From the NCBI GenBank assembly GCA_002240395.1, contig CP016836.1:372001-436000 (forward strand): 64,000 bases of DNA. The letters are read 5' to 3'. Shown here piece by piece: positions 42,344-55,149 of the stretch. The notes under the pieces were generated by a model. It did not search any database and was not told where the DNA came from. It saw only the letters and a program-made list of their open reading frames with translations. The translations under genes were made by a program, and so were the position numbers. Origin of the DNA: Xanthomonas citri pv. mangiferaeindicae (GTDB lineage: Bacteria > Pseudomonadota > Gammaproteobacteria > Xanthomonadales > Xanthomonadaceae). How positions within the stretch are numbered: position 1 is the first letter of the stretch; each line of letters begins with the position of its first letter.

Positions 42344-43963
42344 ATGAGCGACATCAGGTGGTGGCGGGGCGCGGTGATCTACCAGATCTATCCGCGCAGC
42401 TTCATGGACAGCGACGGCGACGGTGTGGGCGACCTGCCCGGCATCATCGACCGGCTGGAGCATGTCGCCAGCCTGGGGGTGGATGCGATCTGGATCTCGC
42501 CGTTCTTCCGTTCGCCGATGGCCGACTACGGCTACGACATTGCCGACCAGTGCGACGTCGATCCGATGTTCGGCACCCTGGCCGATTTCGATGCGTTGCT
42601 GGCCAAGGCGCACGCGCTGGGCTTGAAGGTCATGATCGACCAGGTCTTCAGCCACACCTCCGACGCGCATGCCTGGTTCGAGGAGAGCCGGCAATCGCGC
42701 GACAACCCAAAGGCCGACTGGTACGTCTGGGCCGATGCCAAGCCCGATGGCACGCCGCCCAACAACTGGCTGTCGATCTTCGGCGGCCCGGCCTGGCGTT
42801 GGGACCCGCGGCGCTGCCAGTACTACCTGCACAACTTCCTGTCGAGCCAGCCCGACCTGAACTTCCACAACCCGCAGGTGCAGCAGGCCACGCTGGACTA
42901 TGTGCAGTTCTGGCTCGACCGCGGCGTCGACGGCTTCCGGCTCGATTCGATCAACTTCTGCTTCCACGACGCGCAACTGCGCGACAACCCCGCCAAGCCC
43001 GAAGCGCTGCGCGTGGGCCGCGGCTTTGCGCCCGACAACCCGTACGCCTTCCAGTACCACTGGTACAACAACACCCAGCCGGAGAACATCGGCTTCCTCG
43101 AGCGGCTGCGCGCCTTGATGGACCGCTACGCGGATGTCGCCGCACTGGGCGAGATCTCGGCCGAGGATTCGCTGGCGACCACCGCCGAATACACCAGCGC
43201 CGGCCGCCTGCACATGGGTTACAGCTTCGAGCTGCTGGTCGACGACTTCAGCGCCGGCTACATCCGCGACACCGTCGAACGCCTGGAAGCGGCGATGACC
43301 GACGGCTGGCCGTGCTGGGCGATCTCCAACCACGACGTGCAGCGCGCGGTCACGCGCTGGGGCGGCGCCCAGCCCAGCGACGACTTCGCCCGGCAACTGG
43401 TCGGCCTGGTCTGCGCGCTGCGCGGTTCGGTCTGTCTGTACCAGGGCGAGGAACTGGGGCTGCCGGAGGCCGAGGTGCCGTTCGAGCAACTGCGCGACCC
43501 CTACGGCATCGCGTTCTGGCCGAACTTCAAGGGCCGCGACGGCTGCCGCACGCCGATGCCGTGGACCGCCGACGCCGGTGCCGGCTTCACCACCGGACAG
43601 CCGTGGTTGCCGATCCCCGACGCGCATCGCGCGCGCAGCGTCGAGGCGCAATCGCGCGACGACGGCTCGGTGCTCGCCACCGTGCGCCGCTTCCTGCACT
43701 GGCGCCGCGGCCAGCCGGCGCTGGTCGCCGGCGCCCAGCGTTTCGTCGATGCGCCGGCGCCGATGCTGGCCTTCGTACGCGGCGACGGCGACGACCGCGT
43801 GCTGGCCGTGTTCAACCTGTCGGGCGATACAGTCGACTGGACGCTGCCCGCCGAGCTCGCGCTCCTGCGTGTGCTAGACGGCCATGGCCTGCGGGCCGGC
43901 AACCTCGATGGCGGCCGCGTCCGCCTGCCGCCGCACGCGGCGCTGTTCGCCGCGGTGGACTGA
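42344..43963 (+). CDS. Alpha-glucosidase (GH13)
   Basis: A 539-residue cytoplasmic hydrolase starting MSDIRWWRGAVIYQIYPRSF, with AGAGAG before ATG 42344. Conserved GH13 regions: MIDQVFSHTSDAHAWF, nucleophile Asp in DGFRLDSINFCF, acid Glu in AALGEISAEDS, and Asp in WAISNHDVQRAVTR. The pattern is that of alpha-1,4-glucosidases cutting maltose and short malto-oligosaccharides. No signal peptide is present, so it acts on imported sugar. The pullulanase-type gene follows by 2 bases. Confidence 0.93.
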   Translation: MSDIRWWRGAVIYQIYPRSFMDSDGDGVGDLPGIIDRLEHVASLGVDAIWISPFFRSPMADYGYDIADQCDVDPMFGTLADFDALLAKAHALGLKVMIDQVFSHTSDAHAWFEESRQSRDNPKADWYVWADAKPDGTPPNNWLSIFGGPAWRWDPRRCQYYLHNFLSSQPDLNFHNPQVQQATLDYVQFWLDRGVDGFRLDSINFCFHDAQLRDNPAKPEALRVGRGFAPDNPYAFQYHWYNNTQPENIGFLERLRALMDRYADVAALGEISAEDSLATTAEYTSAGRLHMGYSFELLVDDFSAGYIRDTVERLEAAMTDGWPCWAISNHDVQRAVTRWGGAQPSDDFARQLVGLVCALRGSVCLYQGEELGLPEAEVPFEQLRDPYGIAFWPNFKGRDGCRTPMPWTADAGAGFTTGQPWLPIPDAHRARSVEAQSRDDGSVLATVRRFLHWRRGQPALVAGAQRFVDAPAPMLAFVRGDGDDRVLAVFNLSGDTVDWTLPAELALLRVLDGHGLRAGNLDGGRVRLPPHAALFAAVD

Positions 43964-43965
43964 CG

Positions 43966-46704
<2,739 letters not shown>

Positions 46705-46739
46705 CGCCGCGCCGCGCGCGAGGGCGCGGCGCGATCGAC

Positions 46740-47510
46740 TCAGGCGCGCAGCGTCGCGCCGCCGTCGACGTACAGGTCCTGCATCGCGATGTGGCCGGCC
46801 TGCTCGGACAACAGGAACATTGCGGCGTGCGCGATGTCGACCGGCTCGGCGAGCTTGCCGAGCGGGATGCCGCTCTTGAACGTCTCCAGACTACCGGCGA
46901 TGACCCTGGCCTCGCCATGGGCATCGGCCCACATCCCGGTCTGCATCGGCGTGCGCGTGGACCCCGGTGCGACGAGGTTGCAGCGGATGCCCAGCGGCGC
47001 AAGCTCCAGTCCCAGACAGCGCACGAACATCGTCGCCGCGGCCTTCGACGCGGCATAGGCCGACATCGCATGGCGCGGGATGCCTGCGGCGTTGGACCCG
47101 ACGACGACCAGCGCACCGCGGCGGCGTTGCGCCATGACCCGGGCAAGCGCGCGACCGACGTGGAACACGCCGTCGGCATTGACCGCGAACGTGCGCCGCC
47201 ACTCCGCATCGCTGGTCTCCAGCACCGGGGTCGTCGACAGCACGCCGGCAACATGCGCGGCGAGGTCGATCGGTCCGACCTCGGCCTCCACCTGCGCGAT
47301 GAACGCATCGACCGCCACCGCATCGGTCACGTCGAGCGCGAACGCATGGGCCGGTACCACGCCGGTCGTCTCGACGAGTTCGGGCGCGTGCACGTCGGTT
47401 GCGATCACCGTCGCGCCGCTGGCCCGCAGCAAGTCCACGACCGCTGCGCCGATGCCGCCGGCCGCGCCGGTCACCAGCGCGATCCGGCCTTCGAATCCTG
47501 TGAGTTGCAT
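46740..47510 (-). CDS. entA: 2,3-dihydro-2,3-dihydroxybenzoate dehydrogenase EntA
   Basis: A 256-residue short-chain dehydrogenase that oxidises dihydro-dihydroxybenzoate to 2,3-dihydroxybenzoate (DHB) with NAD+. The nucleotide-binding glycine motif is VTGAAGGIGAAVV, the catalytic Ser is in VVVGSNAAGIPRHAMS, and the Tyr-Lys pair in YAASKAAATMF. The closing VDGGATLRA is typical. The generic fold could be another SDR, but the operon position after entF and the sequence NAAGIPR, characteristic of EntA, settle it. It is the last gene of the siderophore operon. Confidence 0.94.
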   Translation of the reverse strand: MQLTGFEGRIALVTGAAGGIGAAVVDLLRASGATVIATDVHAPELVETTGVVPAHAFALDVTDAVAVDAFIAQVEAEVGPIDLAAHVAGVLSTTPVLETSDAEWRRTFAVNADGVFHVGRALARVMAQRRRGALVVVGSNAAGIPRHAMSAYAASKAAATMFVRCLGLELAPLGIRCNLVAPGSTRTPMQTGMWADAHGEARVIAGSLETFKSGIPLGKLAEPVDIAHAAMFLLSEQAGHIAMQDLYVDGGATLRA

Positions 47511-47596
47511 GAGAGTCTCCGCAATGGGGTTCGTGGACGCGGTCGTACGATGTGGCCTGACGCTTCAACGCGCGTCCGGCGCATCGCACGTCGCGC

Positions 47597-50500
47597 TCAG
47601 GGATGTAGGTCGAATGCCGCCAGCCGCGTATCGAGCAGCGGCGCGATCGCCGCGGTCGCGTCGCGACCGGTCAACTCGCCGTGCCGGAACGGCAGCTCGA
47701 CCGCCTCGACCCGCGCCGCATGCGCCTGCCACAACGCCGACTGCAGCTGCGGCCGATCGACATGGTCGAGGCCGGCACGCACATGCAGCAGTGTGCCGTC
47801 GTACCGCGTGTGGTGGTGCAGCCGCACAAGCCGATTGGTGTCGACGACCGCGCGCACCACGCCATCGAGCACGTGGCCCGGGAGATTGCCGAGCGCGCTG
47901 TCGCCGCGGCGCAGGAACTCGACGATCGCTTCGCGGCTGCGCAACTCGGGATGGCGGTCCGGGTCGTAGCCGGCGATCGCCAGCAGCGCCCGGAGCGCAT
48001 CGACGGCGTCGGGCTCGGGCTCGGCGCGCCAGCACTCGCTGGGATAGGCATCGAGCAATGCGAGCAGGCCGACCTCGCGGCCGAGCGCACGCAGGCGCAC
48101 CGCCATCGCCTGGGCGAGGATGCCGCCGACCGACCAGCCAAGCAGGTGCAGCGGGCCGGTCGGCTGCAACGCGGCGACGCGGCGGGCATAGTCCTCGGCC
48201 AACGCATCGATGCTGTCGGGCAGCGGCTGCGCCAGGTCCAGCGCCGGCGATTGCAGGCCGTGGACGTCGCGCCGCGGGCGCAGCGCGCGCGCCAGCTCCC
48301 GGTAGCACCACGCGATGCCACCGGCCGGATGCACGACGAACAGGGGCGCACGCGTGGACGCCTCGTCGCCGCGTGCCAGCGCGATCGTCGGGCCGAGGCC
48401 GTGGTCGGGCGTGGCGGCGTCGGCATCGAGCAGCGCGGCGATGCCGGCCACCGTCGGCGTCGCGAACAGCGCGCCCAGGCCTGGATCGCGACCGAACTGG
48501 CGCTGGATCGCCAGCAGCAGGTGCACCGCGGACAACGAATCGCCGCCCAGCGCGAAGAAGTCGCCATCGCCGCCGACACGCGCGACGCCCAGCGCCTGCG
48601 CGAACAACTCGGCGACCGCGGCCTCGGTCGGCGTGCGCGGCGCCACGAACGCCCCGACATCGAACGCCGGCGCCGGCAGCGCGTCGCGGTCGAGCTTGCC
48701 GTTGGCGGTGACCGGCCAGGTGTCCAGCGCCACGAAAGCGGCCGGCACCATGTAGTCGGGCACCTGCGCGGCGACAGCCGTGCGCAGCGCCTCGGCATCG
48801 AACACACCGGCGTCGACCGGCTGCAGATAGCCGACCAGGCGTCGGTCGCCAGCGCGGTCTTCGCGGACGATCACCGCCGCCTGCGCGGCCTGCCCGCTGG
48901 CGACGATCGCCGCCTCGATCTCGCCCAGTTCGATACGCAGCCCGCGCAACTTGACCTGGTGGTCGCTGCGGCCGAGGAACTCGACGGCGCCATCGGCGCG
49001 CCAGCGCGCGAGGTCACCGGTGCGGTACAGACGCCCGCCGCGCCGGTGCGGATCGGCGATGAACCGCTCGGCGGTCAGGTCGTCGCGGCCGAGATAGCCG
49101 CGCGCGAGCTGCACACCGCCCAGGTACAGGTCACCGACGACGCCGGGCGGCAGCGGGCGCATGCGCGCATCGAGCACATACAGCTGCGTATTCCAGACCG
49201 GGAAGCCGATCGGCACCGGGCGCGAGGTGTCGTCGGCGCCGGCCGGCCAGAAACTCACATCGACCGCGGCCTCGGTCGGCCCGTAGAGATTGTGCAACTC
49301 GGCACGCACGCTGCGGTGGAAGCGATCGCGCAGCTCGGCATCCAGCGCCTCGCCGCTGCAGAACACGCGGCGCACGGCCAAGCCGTCGGCATCGGGCACC
49401 GCCAGAAATGCGGCCAGCATCGACGGCACGAAATGCAGCGTGGTGATGCCGCGCTCGCGGATGAGCCGGGCCAGCGCGACCGGATCGCGATGCGCATCCG
49501 GCGGCGCGACATCGAGTACCGCGCCGGCGATCAATGGCAGGAAGAACTCCCAGACCGAGACATCGAAGGTCGCCGGCGTCTTCTGCAGGATGCGATCGGA
49601 CGCATCGATACGATAGTGCGTGCGCATCCATTCCAGGCGATTGACGATCGCGCGGTGCTCGACGACAACGCCCTTCGGCTCGCCGGTCGAGCCCGAGGTA
49701 TAGATCACATAGGCCGCATCGCCCGGCTGTGCGGGCGACACGAACGGCGCGTCGAGGCGTCCGCCCCCACCCAACCCTCCCCCGCCCGCGGGGAGGGCTT
49801 GATCGCTGCGGTCGTCGCCATCAATCGCGAAGCCCCACCTCCCCCGCCTGTCGCGGAGGGTCCGATCGCTGCAGTCGTCGCCGGCATCCGGGAAGCCCCA
49901 CCTCCTCCGCCTGCGGGGGAGGTCGGCGCCGTAGGCGACGGGTGGGGGCCGCGCGCGCTGCGGCGTTCGCCCCCACCCAACCCTCCCCCGCTTGCGGGGG
50001 AGGGCTCGATCGCTGCGGTCGGCGCCATCAACCGGGAAGCCCCACCTCCCCCGCCTGCGGGGGAGGTCGGCGCCGTAGGCGACGGGTGGGGGCCGGGCGC
50101 GCTGCGGCGTTCGCCCCCACCCAATCCTCCCCCGCTCGCGGGGGAGGGCTTGATCGCTGCGGTCGGCGCCAGCATCCGGAAACCCTCATCTCCCCCGCCT
50201 GCGGGGGAGGGCTCGACTTCTGTCGTGCTGGCCATCGGCCAGTCGTCCGGCGCGAACAGCGGCACGTCGCTGGGCCAGCGGCCCGCCGTGTCGCATGCGG
50301 CCAGCACGCAGAGCGGTTGCGCCGAACGCAGAATGCGAGCGAGCCGATCGTCCGGGTGCGCCAGGTCGAGCGGCAGGTAGGCGCCGCCAGCGCGCAGCAC
50401 CGCAACCAGGGCGATGACGAGGTCCAGCGAACGCGGCAGCGCGACAGCGACGACGCCTTCGCGGCCCAGCCCGCGTGCCTGCAATGCCCGCGCCAGGGCA

Positions 50501-51990
50501 CGGGTCCGGCGATCGAGTTCGGCGTAGCGCAGCGTCGTGTCGCCGAAGGCCAGTGCCGGCGCATCCGGCGTCGCCGTCATCGCCGCCTCGATCAATGCCG
50601 CCAGCGTGGTGTCGGGCAGCGGGTGCGCGGTCGTGTTGAAGTCCACCAGCGCGCGCCGCGCCTCGTCCGGTGTCGCCAATGGGATGTCATCGATGCCGTC
50701 GGCGGTGCAGGCCGCGGCGAGAAACGCCAGCAGCCGCTGCGCGTGCGCGGCGATGTCGTCGGCGCTGTACAGGGTCGGATTGGCTTCGAACTCAAGCTCG
50801 AGCGCGGTCGCCCCGTCGCCACGAAAGCCGATCGTCACATCGTCGATCGGCCCGGTGCCCAGGATCTCCAGCCGCACCTGCGCGCCATGCAACCGCGGCG
50901 GGCGGTAGAACGGCTGCACGTTGACCAGCGGGCCATGCAGCCGGCGGTGGCCGCCGATCAGGCCGAGATCACGGCGCAACTGCTCACCGCGGTAGCGGCC
51001 GTGGCGTCGACCGCGCACCAGTGCGCGCGCAGTCGCCTGCACGAAGTCGGCCAGCGAGGTGCCGGGCATCGCCGGCACGCGCAATGGCAGCACGTTCATG
51101 ACCATCGCCGGCACCCGCGCGCTCGCGTTGCCCAGCCGGCCCATATACGGCACCCCAACCACCGCTTCGGCCTGTCCGGCCATGCGCCGGCAGTACTCGG
51201 CGGCCAGCGCGGTCAGCACGTCCGGCCAGGGCTGTTCGAGCCGCTGCGCAAGCGCGAGCAGGTCGGCACGCAACTCGGCATCGAGGCCGACGCTCAGCCG
51301 ATGACAACCATGCGCGGCCGGCGCGAAGCCCGCGTCGAGGCCGGAGACCGCCGGCATGCCGGCCAGCGTCTGGCGCCAATAGGCAGCGTCCTGGCGGCAT
51401 TTGTCCGAGGCCGCGTAGGCCGCGTCCTCGGCGATCGCACCCTCGAGCGGCGCAAACGGCGCGCCCGCATCCGCCTCGCCGCACGCCGCCCCGTACAGGG
51501 CCAGCACACGCTCGGTCAGCAGCGCCATGCCGTAGCCGTCGGTGGCCAGGTGGTGCACGCGCAGGTACCAGACGAAACGCCGATCGCCGAGCGCGTACAA
51601 CCGCTGCAGCGCCAGCCGGTCGCGCGTCGGATCGACCGGCGTATCGCGATCGCGCGCCATCGCCGCCGAAGCAGCGCGTTCGGGCGCGTCTACGTGCGAC
51701 AGATCGACGACCTCCAGTAGAGGCAGATGCTCGGAATCGATGCCCATCCGCGGGCCACCGGCGGTATCGCGCATGCGCAGCGACAGCGCCGGTGCCTCGG
51801 CTGCGGCTTGCTCGGCCGCGCGCACGAACGCGGCCACGTCCAGCGGCCCATCGATCCACAGCGCATGCGCGGTGTTGAACGCTGGATTGTCCGGCGCCAA
51901 CCGCTGCGCGTACCACAGACCCGACTGCGCCTGGGTCAGCGGCCAATCGCCAGACACCGACACCACGGACGCCTCCACCGCCTCGGCCAT
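47597..51990 (-). CDS. entF: EntF-type nonribosomal peptide synthetase C-A-T-TE (in-frame repeat insertion; one-base frameshift in this sequence)
   Basis: About 1464 residues after adding one base. Order: condensation domain (PLTQAQSGLWYAQRLAPDNP; catalytic HHLATDG), adenylation domain part 1 (RAGGAYLPLD), a Gly/Pro/Ala-rich insertion made of 144-bp repeats (49762-50215), adenylation part 2 (YVIYTSGSTGEPKGV, NLYGPTEAAVDVSFWP, YRTGDLARW), carrier domain (FFALGGDSLSAV with phosphopantetheine Ser), thioesterase (GWSVGG). It condenses DHB with an amino acid, probably Ser, and releases the product. The frame breaks at 49790-49793, where one repeat has four G and its sister copies five. Start 51990 overlaps the entB' stop. 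Confidence 0.9.
49762..50215. repeat. Tandem 144-bp GC-rich palindromic repeats inside entF
   Basis: About three copies of a 144-base unit lie between adenylation-domain regions A2 and A3. For example, GGTCGGCGCCGTAGGCGACG occurs at 49921 and again at 50065. Each unit contains palindromes of the type CTCCCCCGCNTGCGGGGGAG. 144 is a multiple of three, so the array reads as a 48-residue repeat (PSPASGGGLGGGE and PTSPAGGGGGAS parts). Similar units are scattered in genomes of this family. Confidence 0.85.
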
Positions 51991-52235
51991 CAGACGCGCT
52001 TCTGCTGCAGGTCCTGCACCACGCGCCACCAACCGGCCAGCGTGGTGTGCTCGGCCAGATGCGAGAACTCCAGCGGCAGGCCGGACTCGCCCCACTTCAT
52101 CACCAACCCGAGCACGCGCATCGAGTCCAGGCCCAGGTCCATCAGATTGTCGTCATCGCCGATGTCCTCCGGCGCCTCGCCCAACTGCCGGGCGATGTCG
52201 GCGCGCATGCGCGCCAGGGTCAGGGGATCGCTCAT
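51990..52235 (-). CDS. entB': Free-standing aryl carrier protein EntB'
   Basis: An 81-residue carrier protein. The phosphopantetheine serine lies in NLMDLGLDSMRVLGLVMKWG, and the rest matches the C-terminal aryl carrier domain of enteric EntB. EntE loads it with DHB, which the EntF condensation domain then uses. In Escherichia coli this domain is fused to the isochorismatase; here it is separate, as in Stenotrophomonas maltophilia. Start and stop overlap both neighbours by four bases (ATGA), so translation is coupled. Confidence 0.94.
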   Translation of the reverse strand: MSDPLTLARMRADIARQLGEAPEDIGDDDNLMDLGLDSMRVLGLVMKWGESGLPLEFSHLAEHTTLAGWWRVVQDLQQKRV

Positions 52236-52867
52236 GGCAACAGCTCCAGAATCTGGTCGGTGGTCAGTGGAACGCCGCAGGTGCGCGCGATCCAGTGCAG
52301 CGCCATATCGTGGTCGGCGCGGGTGAAATCAGCGAGGGCATCGGCGGCGACGAACGTCTGGATGTCGCGCTGGAACGCCTCGGTCGCCGTCGAAAGCACG
52401 CCGATGTGGGCGTAGACGCCGGTGATCAACAGTTGGTCGCGACCGCGCGCCCGCATCATCGTCTCGAGATTGCTGCGCTGGAACGCGCTGTAGCGATGCT
52501 TGACCAGCACATGGTCGCCATCGACCGGTGCGAGCGCGTCGACGATCGTCTCGTGCTCGGGCGTCGCGCGCATGCCCGGGCCCCACAGATCGGCCTGCAA
52601 CCCACGATCGCGCCGATCCTGATTGCCGCGCTGCGCGGTGTAGAACACCGGAATGCCCCGACTGCGCGCATGTGCCAGCAACCGCGCGATGTGCGCGATC
52701 GCCGGCGCGATCGGCGCCGCCTGCGCCTCGTAGGCCGCCAGGAAATAGCGCTGCATGTCGTGCACCAGCAACGCGACGCGGCCGGTCTCGGGCACCCACG
52801 GCCCACGCGCGGCCGGCAGTTCGGCCGCCGTCGGCAACGGGTATGCAGGAATCGTCGGAAGCCCCAT
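52232..52867 (-). CDS. entB: Isochorismatase EntB (without carrier domain)
   Basis: A 211-residue hydrolase converting isochorismate to 2,3-dihydro-2,3-dihydroxybenzoate and pyruvate. It begins MGLPTIPAYPLPTAAELPAA, and active-site residues are seen as Asp in ALLVHDMQRYFLAAY and Lys in HVLVKHRYSAFQRSNLETMM. In GVYAHIGVLSTATEAF a Gly takes the place of the cysteine of other hydrolases in the fold, as usual in isochorismatases. The protein ends where enteric EntB goes on into the carrier domain. It follows a 619-base repeat-filled gap after entE. Confidence 0.94.
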   Translation of the reverse strand: MGLPTIPAYPLPTAAELPAARGPWVPETGRVALLVHDMQRYFLAAYEAQAAPIAPAIAHIARLLAHARSRGIPVFYTAQRGNQDRRDRGLQADLWGPGMRATPEHETIVDALAPVDGDHVLVKHRYSAFQRSNLETMMRARGRDQLLITGVYAHIGVLSTATEAFQRDIQTFVAADALADFTRADHDMALHWIARTCGVPLTTDQILELLP

Positions 52868-53486
52868 GTCTACTCGCTCAATCCTTCTGCAGTCGTGATT
52901 GCACGCTCTGCACTCGCCTCATTCGCAGACGCCAGGCGATCTGCTTCGGAGACGGCTTCGCATGGGGCCAGAGCGACCTTCCCGACCTCACACAAGTCAC
53001 GATCATCCGAAGGCACCATCGAAAGGTTGCCAGCAGTGGACTGGTGGCCGGTGGCCACGCCAAGCGCGCCAGGGACGGTGCGCGCCCGAGTCAGGGCAGG
53101 ATGCCCTGACCGAGGGGCAAGCGGCTGCCGGCCAGCAGGCCGATGCCCATCCAACGCAGAAGCGCAAGACAGTGCCGCGCTCACCAAAGGCACCATCGAA
53201 ACGTTGCCAGCAGCGGACTGGTGGCCGGTGGCCGCGCCAAGCGCGCCAGGGGTGAGCCCGCTCTGCCTGCGCGGCGCAGGCCGCGCGAGCGGGCGAACGC
53301 CCGGCGTGCTGCGCCGGGCCGGACCGCTCCGCGAAGCGGAGGGGGTGCGCGCCCGAGTCAGGGCAGGATGCCCTGACCGAGGGACAAGCGGCTGCTGGCC
53401 AGCAGGCCGATGCCCCACTAACGCGGCAACAACGAACGGATGACCGGCGGCCACGCCAAGCACACCATCGGTGATACGCGCCCTGA
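52868..53486. repeat. Repeat-filled gap inside the ent operon
   Basis: There is no gene in 619 bases between entE and entB. Two direct copies (about 53008-53151 and 53187-53415) share GGCACCATCGAAA, GTTGCCAGCAG and CTGGTGGCCGGTGGCC, and a perfect hairpin GTCAGGGCA-GGA-TGCCCTGAC (53090-53110 and 53357-53377). The second copy carries an extra block of about 90 bases that is itself full of palindromes (53253-53343). These look like dispersed intergenic repeats that expanded within the operon. Confidence 0.75.
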
Positions 53487-55133
53487 TCACGCGCCCTGCT
53501 CCGCAAGAAACCGCGCCCGCAACTGCGCACGCAACTCGCGGCGGCTCACCTTGCCCACCGCCGTCGTGCCGAACGCATCGACGAACACGATCTGGTCCGG
53601 CACTTTGAATGCCGCCAAGCCCCGCCCACGCACCCAAGCCTTCAACTCGGCAGGCCGCGGCCGCACCTCACCCGGAATCACGAACGCACAACTGCGCTCG
53701 CCAAGAAAATCGTCCGGAATCGACACCACCGCCGCATCGAACACCTGCGGATGCGCAAGCAGATGATCCTCGATCTCCTCGGCCGAAATCTTCTCGCCCG
53801 CCCGATTGATGTGATCGGTCGCCCGCCCCTGCACCACCAAATTGCCCTCGGCCGTCCGCAGGACCATATCGCCCGTGCGGTACCACCCATCCTCGGTGAA
53901 CGACCGCGCATTCGCCGCCGCATCATTGTGATACGCGCGGATCGTGTACGGACCGCGCGTGAGCAGATGCCCCGTACCGCCGTCCGGCACCGGCGTGCCG
54001 TGATCATCGACGACCAAGACCTCGTCGTCGGGACTGATCGGCCGCCCCTGCGTCTGGATCACGACCTCGTGCGGATCGTCGAGCCGGGTGTAGTTGACCA
54101 AGCCCTCGGCCATGCCGAACACCTGCTGCAGCGTGCAGCCCAATCCCGCGATCACCCGTCGCGCCGCTTCGGGCACCAGCTTGGCGCCGCCAACCTGCAC
54201 CACCCGCAGACTCGACAGATCGTGCGCCGCCTTGCCGGCCGCATCGGCCCACAGCAGCGCCAGCGGCGGCACCAGACCGACACAGGTCACGCGCTCGCGC
54301 GCGATCAGCGGAAAGGCCACATCCGGGCCCGGCCCCGGGCTCAGCACCACGCGCGCACCGGCGTACAGCGCGCCGAAGAAGCCCGGCGAGCTCATCGGGA
54401 AATTGTGCGCAGCCGGCAGCGCGACCAGATACACGCTGTCGCGATCGATGCCGCAGATATCGTTGCTGGCGCGGAAACTGTAGATGTAATCGTCGTGCGT
54501 GCGCGGGATCAGCTTCGACAGCCCGGTGCTGCCGCCGGAGATCTGCAGGAACGCGACCGATTGCGGATCGGGATCGCCCGGCAGCGCGGCACGATCGCCG
54601 TCGAGCGCGGCGACCGACACGAATTCCGCACCGTCACCGACCACACATACGTGGCGCACCGCCGGCACCTCGCGCTGCAACTCACGCGCCAGCGTGCGGT
54701 AATCGAAGGCTTCGTACTTCTCCGCGCAGACGTAGGCGCTCGCCTCGGCCTTGCGCGCGAAATGCGCGACCTCGGTCAACCGGTGCGCCGGCAGCGCATA
54801 CACCGGCACCAGCTGCGCGCGGAACAGCGCACAGACCACCGCGATGAACTCGGGCACATTGCCCAACTGCACGACCACCCGATCGCCCGGCGCCAGGCCT
54901 TGGGCCAGCAAGCCGGCAGCGATGCGCTCGGCCTCGGCCCACAGCTGCGCATAGGTCCAGCGCACCGCACCGCCGACCACGGCGATCGCATCGGGATGCG
55001 CCGCGGCGCGCGCGCGCAGGAAGCCGGGAAAGGTCTCGCCGCGCCAGTAACCGGCCGCGCGGTAATGCGCGACCCGTTCGTCGGGCCAGACCTGGCGCAG
55101 CGGCAGGCGCTGCGGGGCGGAAGTGTCGCTCAT
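53487..55133 (-). CDS. entE: 2,3-dihydroxybenzoate-AMP ligase EntE
   Basis: A 548-residue adenylating enzyme that activates DHB and loads it on the EntB' carrier. It begins MSDTSAPQRLPLRQVWPDER. Core motifs are LQISGGSTGLSKLIPRTHDD (ATP loop), ALPAAHNFPMSSPGFFGALY with the aryl-acid pocket, QQVFGMAEGLVNYTR, DGWYRTGDMVLR, GRATDHINRAGEKISAEEIE and the Lys near the end in GKVSRRELR. The start at 55133 matches known EntE proteins; upstream frame is not conserved. It lies between entC and the repeat-filled gap. Confidence 0.96.
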   Translation of the reverse strand: MSDTSAPQRLPLRQVWPDERVAHYRAAGYWRGETFPGFLRARAAAHPDAIAVVGGAVRWTYAQLWAEAERIAAGLLAQGLAPGDRVVVQLGNVPEFIAVVCALFRAQLVPVYALPAHRLTEVAHFARKAEASAYVCAEKYEAFDYRTLARELQREVPAVRHVCVVGDGAEFVSVAALDGDRAALPGDPDPQSVAFLQISGGSTGLSKLIPRTHDDYIYSFRASNDICGIDRDSVYLVALPAAHNFPMSSPGFFGALYAGARVVLSPGPGPDVAFPLIARERVTCVGLVPPLALLWADAAGKAAHDLSSLRVVQVGGAKLVPEAARRVIAGLGCTLQQVFGMAEGLVNYTRLDDPHEVVIQTQGRPISPDDEVLVVDDHGTPVPDGGTGHLLTRGPYTIRAYHNDAAANARSFTEDGWYRTGDMVLRTAEGNLVVQGRATDHINRAGEKISAEEIEDHLLAHPQVFDAAVVSIPDDFLGERSCAFVIPGEVRPRPAELKAWVRGRGLAAFKVPDQIVFVDAFGTTAVGKVSRRELRAQLRARFLAEQGA

Positions 55134-55149
55134 GGCATCCTCGATCGAA

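Noticed and set aside
42127..43965. Extension of the pullulanase frame upstream to 42127 (1525 codons in total)
   Set aside because: The added part lies out of frame over the alpha-glucosidase gene and has no fold; the GTG at 43966 with its signal sequence is the proper start.
49762..50215. Possible CRISPR array
   Set aside because: The repeats are 144 bp, tandem, GC-rich and palindromic, with no short unique spacers and no cas genes; they are coding in entF.
53008..53415. Possible CRISPR array or small gene between entE and entB
   Set aside because: There are only two imperfect long copies with hairpins, and open frames there translate the repeats without a conserved product.
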